DNA of 21,518 nucleotides from Gryganskiella cystojenkinii (Eukaryota; Mortierellomycota; Mortierellomycetes; Mortierellales; Mortierellaceae): contig JAAAIG010000588.1 of the NCBI GenBank assembly GCA_015852425.1, forward strand, positions 3,396 through 24,913, written 5' to 3'. Below are positions 9,141 to 19,026 of the stretch, in pieces. Under the pieces are notes generated by a model that saw only the letters and a program-made list of their open reading frames with translations, was not told the origin of the DNA and made no database searches. The position numbers and the translations under genes were made by a program. The stretch's first letter is position 1. The number at the start of each line of letters is the position of its first letter.

Positions 9141-9220
9141 ATCAACTACTTCGCTTCTTCTTTATCTACTTTGCCTTCTCTTTAACTACTTTGCGTTCAC
9201 TTAACTGCTTCACTTTTCGA
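9141..9220. repeat. Four-copy 20-bp tandem repeat
   Basis: Four consecutive 20-bp units begin at 9141, 9161, 9181 and 9201. They share a core close to TTTAACTACTTTGCNTTC with a few substitutions; the last copy is the most diverged. They sit just upstream of a TATA box at 9245, so they may be reiterated promoter sites or simple slippage. Confidence 0.7.
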
Positions 9221-9244
9221 ACCGTATTCACCTTCCCCTTCCTG

Positions 9245-9251
9245 ATATAAA
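9245..9251 (+). promoter_or_regulatory. TATA box of an unidentified transcription unit
   Basis: ATATAAA sits in the context GATATAAACC, 25 bp after the 20-bp tandem repeats and about 100 bp before an ATG at 9347. It could drive a small plus-strand gene. Alternatively it could belong to a solo long terminal repeat, since TGTTATGA at 9073 would suit an LTR start. Confidence 0.35.
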
Positions 9252-9346
9252 CCATCCTTCCCACTTCTTGTTTAGTTCTTTATTAATATACCTAGTAATT
9301 CGGATCATTGAGCAGGCAAAGGTCCGAAGCTATCATTCATTGGATT

Positions 9347-9436
9347 ATGGCTGAATGCCTCCAAGTCAGAATCTGTGCTCACAACTTTTCTGTCTTCTTC
9401 GGCAATTGTGTATATTCATGTCCTGTCAACCGGTAA
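9347..9436 (+). CDS. Tiny ORF or first exon, function unknown
   Basis: The first ATG after the TATA box opens 29 codons (beginning MAECLQVRICAHNFSVF, with four cysteines) and stops at TAA 9434-9436. The last codons overlap a possible donor (CCG/GTAAAA), so it may be the first exon of a longer gene. The downstream pyrimidine-rich stretch and several AG sites gave no convincing continuation. Coding status is uncertain and no homology is evident. Confidence 0.2.
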   Translation: MAECLQVRICAHNFSVFFGNCVYSCPVNR

Positions 9437-9847
9437 AACATATCATTCCCTTCTTTTTTCTTCCCTCCTCCTTGTTGTGCGCCGGCGCTGTCCTCCACCC
9501 AAAGAGGCAAAATTTGAGGTCGTCCTACTGGAACACAGATGTGCACTTCCAAAGCCGATTGTAAAAACAGTGGAGGACGTTGCAATGCACAGACTTAGTC
9601 TCATCACTAGCCACACGTCGAGTCGACCTCCACAAATGATATCGCCTACAAATTGAGCACTCACTTTCTCTGCAAGATTCAATGCGACATGCTCTAGCGA
9701 CGATAAAACAATTTAGTTTCGCCACCGTTGAAAGACAGAGATGATACTTCAAAGCGACGATGTCTACGAGCGAAACTGCTTGCCAGGATATCACACACTC
9801 GTCTCATCACCATTTTAATCACGAAGCCTACTATGCGAGCTGAATAT
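9437..9847. other. No gene recognised
   Basis: Short frames on both strands lack identifiable features. The right end is the 3' flank of the minus-strand F-box gene. Confidence 0.45.
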
Positions 9848-9853
9848 TTTATT
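9848..9853 (-). terminator. Poly(A) signal AATAAA of the F-box gene
   Basis: Read on the minus strand this is AATAAA, about 51 nt beyond the stop codon at 9904-9906. Confidence 0.45.
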
Positions 9854-9903
9854 TCCTCCGGATCCTCTCTCGTCTCACTCATCCCTATACTTGTCTTTCC
9901 TAC

Positions 9904-12003
9904 TCAGCCACTAATATCAGCTTTCCGGCTGTCCTCGCATCGAACACCCCGACTCTGGAGCCAGTCTTTGAGCTCTTCCTTGATCTTGATGTCATCATGG
10001 ATCCAGATGGTATTGAGGTTAGCCCACCAGGACGTCGCGGCCATCCAATGCGCATCCCACATTCGCACGTGGTGGGCTTGGTTCTTTGGATCATGACCGC
10101 CCCATTTCACGCGTGTCAACAGGGTCATGGATCTTGAGAGTTGCTCAAGTCTTTCCTGATCATAGTCGAGACCGAGTCGGAACGGATGGAAACCTGAAGG
10201 AGGTCGGAAGTCGCTCAAAATCAGATCGCGTAGTCCGGAAAGGAGTGACAGTCGGTCAAGAAAAAGGTGTGCAGACTGATAGTTGTATTGATCGTCGGTC
10301 GGCACTCCTGCCCCACAGACCGGTCCTGAGGGTGATATTGCCTCTTCCATCGCTGCGACACCTTTTACCTGCCACGGTTCTGCTACCGACACTGCTGCTG
10401 TTGCTGCTACCGTTGCGATCGCTAACGATTGTGTGGATATGCCGCTGCTACTGTTTCCTGGCTCTGGTGCTGAACCAGAAACTTTTTCCGACTGTGCCTC
10501 CTGCGGCATATTTTCCAATGCTATTAACAGATGAAGTCGTCGCAATTTTTGGCTACAGACCCAGGGTCGTGGATCTGCTCGAAGATCCTGATCCGTCATG
10601 TGGCTCCCATTGAACTCCTTTAGATTCGGGAAAGAGCAAAGAAACTGTTGGATCATCGAACCAGTGGCTTTGGACCTGATCAGGAGCAATCTCTCCAGTG
10701 GTAGACCGATTTGGTAGTGATTTAGATAATGGGTATATGATAGAGATGATTTTCCTTCAAGAGTCGTAAGAGTTGCAACATGGACTTCACGACCTCTCCA
10801 ATTACCGCCCGTGGTCTCGTCATCCTCGTCCATCACTTTGTAAGCTCCTCCGAGTAAAGCTTCGGCGGATTTGGGTCCAAAGTTTGTAAACTGTGCGTCG
10901 AGTTCCCTGAGTGGTCGTTCCGTTCCCATGGCCAAAAGGATCTCTGCAAGGTCCTCATCCGGGATTTGGGAATTTTGAAAGGACAGACAGTTCAGGAATG
11001 GCCATAGCAAGACCCCACTGTTCGTTCCTGATCTGATGTGAAGGTCCTGTGCAAAGAGGGTCTGATAGGGCTCTTTCATCCAATGATAGTTCCATGTCAA
11101 GGACCGAAGGTGTTGCGAATCTAGGACGAGTCGATACTGCTCCTTGTCACAAATGCCGCAAATCCCCAATCGTGTAAGATGTCGAATGCTGCCCGTGGTA
11201 AGGTGTCTGAGGTTGTTGTTTTCCATCTTCCAGACGGATGAGGAAGGCGGGGCCTTCTTTTTGATAGAATGAGGAGGCGGTTGTTGCAAAGGCGGGGGTT
11301 CGAACAAGAAATCCCATGGGTCGTCTGAGTTTGTTCGAGCGGGAGCGGGTGGATGCTTGATATGGACGGCATTCATTGTGAGCGAGTTGAGATTCTTGAA
11401 GACGTTTTGAAAACTTGCGTCCATGGTTTCCAGGTCGATCGAAACACTGCTCAGGGCCAGATTCTTGAGTCGTCTCGGACCAGGACAGCGTTGTTTGTGT
11501 TGTTGTTTTTTCTGATCACCCTTCTCGGTTTCTTGTTCGTCATCTCGGCAATAAGACTGGATAATGACGGCTACCATGATCATTGGGATTTCAGTCGGAC
11601 CACCCCTAAAGTCGATCGAGTCGAGCCTTAGACGAGCATGACGATCAATAAAGTCTAGGGCTGGCTCGAGGATCTCGCGTGTTCCGGTGGGAGTATGATA
11701 GGACAGAGAGAGCTCAAGAGTATGGAGACGAGGGAAAGTGAGGAGAAGAAAGTGTCTTGAAGGGGTATGAATATCGACCTGATGGAGCTTCAAGGAACGC
11801 ACAGAGGAAGCATGAAGGACGAGAGAAGGAAGGGAACGAGGATGGAAGTAATCGGATGCAACCAGAAAAAGGGAATTGTAGAGATGAGGATGAAAAGAGC
11901 GATGAAAGTGATGATTGACCAGGACAGATTGAAGGAGAGACTTGTTGGAGAGGAAGGAAGCAATGACATCAGTAACCTCCGGTAGGTCCAAGGGGTGTGT
12001 CAT
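9904..12003 (-). CDS. F-box/leucine-rich-repeat protein
   Basis: This single exon encodes 699 residues from the ATG at 12003. The frame is open for 20 codons further upstream without an ATG, so 12003 is the start. Residues 1-45 form an F-box (key residues HPLDLPEVTDVIASFL and LVNHHFHRSFHPHLY), the Skp1-binding module of SCF ubiquitin ligases. The rest contains irregular leucine-rich segments such as VRSLKLHQVDI, LKNLALSSVSIDL, LTRLGICGICD, LRSLTWNYHW and LRELDAQFTNFGP, which would choose the substrate. A low-complexity alanine/valine stretch (IATVAATAAVSVAEPW) lies in the C-terminal third, before LRDLILSDFRPPSG. There are no frameshifts, unlike the related pseudogene at 3401-4989. The substrate cannot be predicted. 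Confidence 0.85.
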   Translation of the reverse strand: MTHPLDLPEVTDVIASFLSNKSLLQSVLVNHHFHRSFHPHLYNSLFLVASDYFHPRSLPSLVLHASSVRSLKLHQVDIHTPSRHFLLLTFPRLHTLELSLSYHTPTGTREILEPALDFIDRHARLRLDSIDFRGGPTEIPMIMVAVIIQSYCRDDEQETEKGDQKKQQHKQRCPGPRRLKNLALSSVSIDLETMDASFQNVFKNLNSLTMNAVHIKHPPAPARTNSDDPWDFLFEPPPLQQPPPHSIKKKAPPSSSVWKMENNNLRHLTTGSIRHLTRLGICGICDKEQYRLVLDSQHLRSLTWNYHWMKEPYQTLFAQDLHIRSGTNSGVLLWPFLNCLSFQNSQIPDEDLAEILLAMGTERPLRELDAQFTNFGPKSAEALLGGAYKVMDEDDETTGGNWRGREVHVATLTTLEGKSSLSYTHYLNHYQIGLPLERLLLIRSKATGSMIQQFLCSFPNLKEFNGSHMTDQDLRADPRPWVCSQKLRRLHLLIALENMPQEAQSEKVSGSAPEPGNSSSGISTQSLAIATVAATAAVSVAEPWQVKGVAAMEEAISPSGPVCGAGVPTDDQYNYQSAHLFLDRLSLLSGLRDLILSDFRPPSGFHPFRLGLDYDQERLEQLSRSMTLLTRVKWGGHDPKNQAHHVRMWDAHWMAATSWWANLNTIWIHDDIKIKEELKDWLQSRGVRCEDSRKADISG

Positions 12004-12587
12004 TTGTGATGGGATGTAATTGTTGAGGAAAGGGAGGACCTGAAGGAGTAATGGGAAAGACAAGAGAGACAGACATGTGGACGCGTTCTGATTTTGGCGA
12101 CAACCAACCCAGTGTGCTCAAGGCTCTCTTACAGTCCCTCTGGCTTGCTCATTCTTCTTGACATTCATCTTCACTCTTCCCCCTCCTCCCACAACAACTC
12201 CAATCCCACCTCAAGCTCGCTGTCCGCCACGACTCAAAAACAGGCACTCAATTCATCTTTTTGAAGGATATCTAATCCCTCTTGACAATAAAGAACGGTG
12301 AGAGATAATGCTGGGTTCTTTGCTACTTCTCGCTTTTTGTTGAATGATCGAACACTTCGTAGTTTCTACTTTTTGAACTCGCTCTCATTCACAAAAAAGA
12401 GCTCCTGAGGATAGCATATCATCCAGACACGGTCTTGGATGTGGCTGTGTTATCGCCCTTTCCCTTCGTTTTGACTTCTCCGTAGTCTGACGCTGTTCAT
12501 AGAAACTCCACTCTCTTCGCAATACATTTTTCATATTGATGTGGTCTCTTCTATTTTTTAAAGGTAATAATAACAGTTTACATGTCT
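12004..12587. other. Intergenic: F-box gene upstream region and 3' flank of the protease gene
   Basis: Both neighbours are transcribed leftward, so this 584-bp stretch holds the 3' UTR of the protease gene and the promoter of the F-box gene. I see no clear TATA box on the minus strand. The plus strand is C/T-rich around 12140-12210. Short minus-strand frames here simply continue past the protease stop in other frames. Confidence 0.5.
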
Positions 12588-15500
12588 CTACTTCTGTTCT
12601 TTCTCGCCGAGGATACACGAGCTCGAGGGTTGGTTCAACAAGTAACGCGTGGCAGCATCCTTGACATCCGCACTTGTCACCTTCAACAGTAGCTCTCTCC
12701 GCCTAAAATTCGAAAATAAACGGAGCATAGACGTAAAAGAAGATTAGTATACCAGGTGACCTTTTCTCAGAATGGGACCAAGCAGGAAAATGCGGAAAAA
12801 AATTAACATTTGGCAACTTACGTCTGGCGCATCTCGTCCGTGATACCCTCAGTGAACACGATCATGCCCTCTTCAGCGGCACTGACGGGAGCATCCATCT
12901 TTTGAAAGAGCGACAACTTTGCCTCGGCGAGTTCTTGTTCTGTGAAATCAGCCTTGTTTAGCACCCACTGGACGGAATCCGCGTAGGTCGAAAGAGTGTT
13001 TTCAGGTCTAGGGTCACGGTAAGAGTAGAAAGAGAACAGTCCTCCGGTCGAAGAGTATCCAGCTCCACCACCATAGGCGCCATTCTTCTCACGGATCTCA
13101 CGATGCAAGTACAGGTTGGACATGAGTGATGCAAGAATCTATGCAAAGACGAATAAAATAAAGAGTCAAGTCAGTTAAACAGAACCTTGCGAGTAACATT
13201 CTCTAAACTGAACTTGGCGGGAAGTATCTCCTCCTGCTTTTACCTGAAGCTTGGCACTATCCTCGTGCGTGTATGGCACTCCACGAAGGGATTTCGATGT
13301 AAAGTTGATGCCATAGGGCAAGGGGAAGAATGAGTCCCTGAATGAAGGCACAAACTCGGATTGAGAGATTTGATTTACGGGGGAGGAATCCAAACGAGAG
13401 ACGAAATCACCAACGACCTTCTCATTATTCGACATTTGATCATCGCCACAAGTCAAGGCCAAACGCAATGTCGAGCGCTTAATCGCCAAATCGGCAATCT
13501 CCTTGAGTCGTTGCGAGACCTCGGAGAGATCCTCCTTCTGAGCAAGCGCGTTCATGAATTGAACTTGGGTCATGCCTCCATACAATTCGGAGGCGTTCTA
13601 TATTAGAAAAGAGTCAAATGTTAGAGACGAGTTCATTTCCGAAATGTTCTGAAGTACAGTTTCGGTCGCAATATATTTTCAGTCTCCAACATTATGCTTA
13701 CACCAGCGGGAGTCAACGTCGAGTTGGCGTTGGTTCTGGCAAAGGCATGTCCAGATTCAGCTACAGAGTTGGACAGGGCCGAAGCGTTCTATACATGGGA
13801 ATGAGATCGTAGCGCGCGTTAGCATGCCGGTGAAACCATATCACTGTTATGCACTCAATACTTTCTGCAACTTACTCCTTGGACTAAAGTGCGAAGCTTA
13901 TCGACATTATCAAAGTTGGTCTCGCGAACAAGCGATCCCAAGAGATCGTACATGCGGTCCTGGTTCCTATCCAAGCAGTATGAACTGAATGAGATGCCTT
14001 CCTCGGTGCGATCGATGGCTACAACAGGTGGACCAACAAAAACAAATTTAGTTCGCAATTCAAAAAGCAAAAGTCAAACATCATGTTGATTAATGATAGT
14101 ATTGTCGAGTTCTTACCAGAGTGGTTGGTGGAAAGGAAAGGTGAGACACGAACACCGCCAGTGTAAAGTCTGATCTCATCATCAATCTCGCTCATAGGAC
14201 GCTTATGCGTTCCAAGCGACGTGAGAGACTATTAAAACGATTTTTTTTAAAAACGGATGTCAGCGATCCAGTAACAAAATCCTAGCAAAGGCTCAAGATC
14301 TGATCCCCGATTCAACACTTACATCAGTGAAGAGAGGCAGGTACTGTTTCTGCTCCGCGGTCAATCCGGGGATAGCGCTAATACCTCTGAAATATGTGAT
14401 ACCGTTGGTCTTGGTTGGTCTCCATTGAACAGGCACACTGCTGATGGCGCTATGTTCCAATGAGAAGGTCTTGGTCTTCTTGGAGATATCCTCGACCTTC
14501 AAAGTAGGGAGGCAAGTCACATCCTCAGTCGCCTCCTGGTTCTTCAATAAGGCCTGGCCTTGCTCATAAATAACGACCTCATCTTCCTTGGTCAAAAGAG
14601 AGGTTTTGGCCATCAAGCGTGTGGTCTCGTTAGCATTGACCTCGGCACCGTAGTCCGGGCTGGGAGACATGGTGAAGACGAGCTTGTGGTTGTTGTTGAG
14701 AAGGTACTTTGAGATCAAGTTTTGGAAGAAAGGCCCTGCGGCAATCTCAGATTTCAGGCGATCAATGTTCTAAAAGAGAGACAAAAAAATATTTTTAAGA
14801 GTTCGTGCCAACATTGATGGCAGGGCGACCTTTCTTTCAGAATACGATATCACTTCCCATACCTTGTTCAATTCCAAGAGGTCAACAGGGTTGCAACCGT
14901 TGAACCATCCGGAGGACAATCCTTGCATAAGACTCAGCCCGAAGAAGGACGTTTTCTAAATACAAGCAGAGGAGTGAGAGAAACTAAAGTGAGAAAGAGC
15001 GCGCTCATAGATACGCTATTGTTGACCGATTGAACGATGTGCTGTCCTTACATGCTTCTGTCCGAGTTCCATTTGGTGAACAATGGCCTCGATACGCTTG
15101 GGGTCGACACCCTCCTCTTGAACCTTCTTGAGCACCTGCATCACGGTCTCTTCGACCTTTGCGATATCATCCTGCTTCATACCCTGAACACCAAAAGACA
15201 TGGAGCTGACCATGGTTGAGCCGTCGTAACCAGTGTTTGAAGAATATTCGGATCCGAGGTTGGACTCGATCAATGCCTTGTACATGGGTGAAGCATGTCC
15301 ATCCGTGAGAAGATCCGAGAGGATCCTCAGGCCGAATCCATCGAAGGTGTCCTATATTTTTGATTCATGGGCTAGAGTTAGTACGAATCAATTTCGAGGT
15401 TTAAGACGCAAAAAAGGGTGTCAATGCTGCGTCTCAAAGACATACCGTGGCCTTGTTAGTAAGGAAGGAGACCGACATCTTGGTCTGCTTCTCGGGAGAC

Positions 15501-16846
15501 GCCACTAAAAAGACACAGAAAAACAACAGACTGTTAGATATTAACAAGTCTTAGATAACTTCGTATCTATACCTTCAGAGTCGGCCGGCACGTACTGGGA
15601 TCCACGGGGCAAGTCAAAGCCACGCGACGAGGGCTGTCGAAGGGCTTGACGACTTTTTCGGCAAGAGGAGGCGTGATTGGAGAAAATTCCTGGAGCTTCG
15701 AGTCAATGAAGGCAAGTGATTCCTCCAAAGCAAAGTTGCCATAGGTGTAGAAGCGAGCGTTGCTGGGGTGGTAATGTGTCTTGTGGAAGTTAACAAGTTC
15801 CTCATGAGTCAGATCCGTAATGTTGGCGGGGTCTCCTCCACTGTTATGAGCATAAGTCGTTCCAGGGAACATTTGTTGTTGCATCTTGGAGTAAAAGAGG
15901 TATCCAGCGTCGGCCATCTGTCCCTTCATCTCGTTGTAAACAATTCCCTTGAAGACGATGGGAGAAGACTTGTCTATTGGAAAGGATCGAAAAATCTGTT
16001 AATCAAATGTTCCGAACTCCATGGCTCGGATCAAATTCAAAATTGAGTTTTGAGGCTACCATTTGGGTTCTCGTGCTCTAAGCGCCAGCCCTCCTGCTTA
16101 AAGTCTAGCTCTCTCAGATGAGGGAAGAAGGCAGCATCCATGTAAACGTTTCTCAAGTTCTTGTAATCAACAGGGTTGGTGGTCGAGAATGGGTAAAAGG
16201 TGTAGTCGCTGGCAGTATAAGCGTTCATGAATGTAGCCATGCTCCTGTTCAACATCTTGAAGAAGGGATCCCTGACAGGGTACGACCGACTTCCACAGAG
16301 GGTTGTATGTTCCAAGATGTGGGGGACACCGGCGCTGTTGTCGGGAGGCGTGGCGAATCCGACACCAAAGACATTGTTGGAATCGTCGCGGGCGATATGA
16401 AGATGCTCAGCTCCTGTCTTGTCGTGCTTCAGACGAATAGCGTCCAGCTCTAATTCCTTGACGTGACGAGTCTATTGATGGTGCAAGGGCGACAAAAGGG
16501 GTTAGCTTCAACTGTTGAGAAGAATGTCCAGAATCGAATAAGATAACAGCAAAGTGCCAGTGTCATCGTCGTACCTCCAAGACAGTGTATCCATGCACCG
16601 ATTTTCCTGGCTTCCATGACTCTGCTTGTCATAAAATGAAAGGGACACCAAGGTCAGTGTGCTGAATGAGTATATGTTGCAGCAGAGGTCTGCGCTGTCT
16701 ACAGGAGATGTCGAGCAAAAAAAAAAGTTACCAGCAGTGGTGGCAAGGAATGCTCTTTGAGATTGTCTAAATGCTCCGGCAGCATTAGTCCTGTAGGTTG
16801 CTGACCTGAGGATGCTAGGCACCTGTTTCCTTGCAGCGGCGAGCAT
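12588..16846 (-). CDS. CYM1: Mitochondrial presequence protease Cym1/PreP (M16C metallopeptidase), 14 exons
   Basis: PreP degrades cleaved targeting peptides and other short peptides in the mitochondrial matrix. Exons in transcript order: 16846-16732, 16621-16575, 16471-16060, 15973-15596, 15504-15446, 15351-15052, 14955-14863, 14769-14323, 14228-14117, 14018-13876, 13788-13702, 13597-13244, 13138-12822, 12702-12588. All junctions are GT...AG and all phases fit, giving 2,979 nt and 992 residues, the usual length (yeast Cym1 is about 990). Exon 1 is a 38-residue, Arg-rich, acid-free mitochondrial presequence starting [15 protein letters not shown]. The inverted zinc motif HILEH is at residues 105-109, the third zinc ligand is E206 in [11 protein letters not shown], and the R/Y substrate residues are R865 and Y871 in [10 protein letters not shown]. 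The exon 4 donor is GTACGT at 15595, not the GTATAG 30 nt further on, because only the former keeps frame ([12 protein letters not shown]). No catalytic residue is missing, so it should be active. Confidence 0.96.
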
Positions 16847-17366
16847 GGTTACGGGTTGGTGCGAGTGGGGGTTTGTTCGTCAAATGGGAGGAGGGAGAAG
16901 GCGAATGCTCAAGGACCCAAAAAGGTCATCTTTCGAACCGAAGGAACGAGAGCAACAACCCGGAATGGAAATAGCAGTCACTGCTTCAAAGTCACGTGTA
17001 CTCGTTCCACCGCCCAAGTCCAAGACGTGGTGGCGCAAGTCTGGTGTGCGTGCGAGCTCCATTTCACAGGACATTCATTGACTCGACTTTGCCTCCTTTT
17101 TCCTCTTCCAGTCTATTCTTCCTTCCTTCTCCACTCACCCACTCTTCCACGGATATCACGGATAGCCCGACCTCAAAAGGACCGGGAACTTCAATCAGCG
17201 TAACAAGTTTTACTCGAAAAACCACCAGGAACAGCTCGACTCGTAACGTCCCATCCGCAGTTCGCGACATTACAAGTCCCTTTCGACCCATCCACGACTT
17301 TTTTCTTTTCCTTACTGCATGCTCCAAAGTACCATCGCCCCATCCTCTGCGCAAACTACATCCACA
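16847..17366. promoter_or_regulatory. Divergent promoter of the protease and CSN7 genes
   Basis: The two start codons face away from each other across 520 bp, so one region serves both. It holds the palindromic E-box CACGTG at 16993-16998 (in GTCACGTGTA), the core site for Cbf1/bHLH factors in fungi. C/T-rich leader sequence lies before CSN7 (17090-17150). No TATA box is evident. The binding role is inferred from the motif only. Confidence 0.5.
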
Positions 17367-18764
17367 ATGACCTCGACCGAAAAGCCTGCAGAATCTTTCA
17401 AGTCCCTCTTTGGTCAGCGATTGGAACCTTACCTGGCTCTCTCAAAGTCGGCCAAAGGCGCGGGTTGCGTTCAGCTTATCAAGGACGTCCTGGCTGCGCC
17501 AGGCGTGATGGTCTTTGGCGAGTTGTTGGATATGCCCAACGTTGTTGAAGTAACTAATGACATTTTTCTTTTTCTTTTCCTTACTACATGTATCCTGCAG
17601 CTTTTTTGCTGCAAAAAACATCTCCCACTTGCTGACTCCTTTTCTGTTATGACGCGTTCCCATTTTTTCTTCTTTCTCTGTTTTAGTTGAAGAGCCACCC
17701 CGAGCACAGCCGCTACCACAGACTCCTCGAGATTTTCGCATATGGAACCTTCCAGGACTACCAACGTACGGAGACTAAAACTATGAAGACTTTTCAGACT
17801 CGGTTTGGAACACGACTCTCGGATGCACAAACAGCTCACAGCTATTATTTTTGCCTCGAAACACTAGAAAACAAGGCTTCGCTCCCCGAGATCACGGAAA
17901 TCCAGCGGACAAAGCTCCAGCAGTTGTCCATCGTCTCGCTCTCTGAACAGACTCGGGTAAATAGCCAATGTTCGGTCCACATGTGGTGTCTGCTCGGACG
18001 ATTTGCTAATCATCACACATTTCCCTTCTATCATCATATACAGGCCCTCCCATACAACGACTTGTTGACCTACCTCGAGATCGCAAACGTGCGCCAGCTC
18101 GAGGATTTGATCATGGATGCTATCTACCAAAACGTAATCAACGCGAGCTTGGATCAAAAGTTGAAGTTGGTCGAGATTCACTCGGCCATGGGTAGAGACT
18201 TGCGCCCCGGTCAGGCCGAGGTCATGGTCCGTATTCTCAATGACTGGTAAGAGCTCACTTATCATAATATCCGTGTGATTGAAAAGAACTCTAATTTCTG
18301 TTCTGACTGTATCATTTTGATCTCTCTCTGCCTGCTTTTTTTTTCTTTCTCACAGGACAAAGACATCTGAGGCGTTGTTGCAAACTTTGAGTGCAAAGAT
18401 GGCTCAAGTCAAGGATAATTATGAGAAGGACAAGTTGGCGAGAGAGGCCTTTGAGAAGGAAGTGGAAAAGATGAAGAGGGATTCCACGTCTTCGGGATCA
18501 GGCAAGGGTCGCAAGATGGGACCTGGAAACGCTAATCTGATGGATTACGAGATGAGTGATCATAATCCATTCCAGAGCCCCGAGTTCTCGGGCGAGTATG
18601 AGCGTACTATGTTTGGTTCCAAGAGGTAAGATAATATAGACATTTTCTTGTCGAACCAGTCTGGTTTCGTATGGCGGACAACTTTTTTATTTTTTTTTTT
18701 ATATTGACATCAATTCTGTTTAATATTATGTAGGAGTGGCAAGCGTGCAACCCATCGTGGATAG
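17367..18764 (+). CDS. CSN7: COP9 signalosome subunit 7 (PCI domain), 6 exons
   Basis: CSN7 is a PCI-domain scaffold subunit of the COP9 signalosome, which removes Nedd8 from cullins and so controls SCF-type ubiquitin ligases. Exons: 17367-17549, 17687-17765, 17868-17956, 18044-18246, 18356-18625, 18734-18764. The phases fit and give 855 nt, 284 residues (human CSN7A is about 275). Family hallmarks are [76 protein letters not shown] and a charged coiled coil after the PCI fold (residues about 187-225). The tail is basic ([12 protein letters not shown]). An in-frame ATG at 17319 could add 16 residues. I chose 17367 for its CACA context and family-like length. Introns 2 (102 nt) and 3 (87 nt) are both multiples of three with no in-frame stop. 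AATAAA follows at 18857. Confidence 0.93.
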
Positions 18765-18856
18765 ATAGGAAGTCCTAGCTGAAGTGTCTGGATTATACCG
18801 TGTCTTGAAGTTGGGACCCTTTTGAACTGACGAAGCACAAACCCTCCTCCCGTCGC

Positions 18857-18862
18857 AATAAA
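18857..18862 (+). terminator. Poly(A) signal AATAAA of CSN7
   Basis: AATAAA begins 93 nt after the CSN7 stop codon. The next gene starts only 165 nt later, leaving a very compact promoter for it. Confidence 0.5.
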
Positions 18863-19020
18863 ATGAAAAAGCGCTGCGGCCAATGTATCTCTGTGTGCCC
18901 CGTAATGATTTTTTTTCTTTACTCGCGCTCTACATTTTTGGTGGAAAACGCGATGCACAATTCTTCTCGTTCATTCCGACTCGGCCTTCACTACCCCCAC
19001 CTTTTTTTCTGTTTTTTTTG

Positions 19021-19023
19021 TAG
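19021..19023 (+). promoter_or_regulatory. Possible 3' splice site of a 5'-UTR intron
   Basis: A long T-rich tract (about 19001-19020) ends in TAG three bases before the ATG at 19027, the exact look of the 3' splice sites used elsewhere in this window. A donor such as GTAATG at 18902 would give a 122-nt intron. It could instead be only a T-rich promoter tract. Confidence 0.3.
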
Positions 19024-19026
19024 AAT

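Noticed and set aside
12004..12063. 20-codon N-terminal extension of the 699-residue F-box protein
   Set aside because: The extension begins at TTG, not ATG. The first ATG at 12003 directly precedes the F-box.
15567..15595. GTATAG donor at the end of protease exon 4, 30 nt beyond the chosen one
   Set aside because: It would put the next exon out of frame. The GTACGT donor at 15595 gives the expected DPM...KQTK sequence in frame.
9904..18764. A functional ubiquitin cluster linking the F-box gene with CSN7
   Set aside because: F-box proteins and the signalosome both act on cullin ligases, but the unrelated protease gene lies between them and F-box genes are very numerous in such fungi. Proximity is probably chance.
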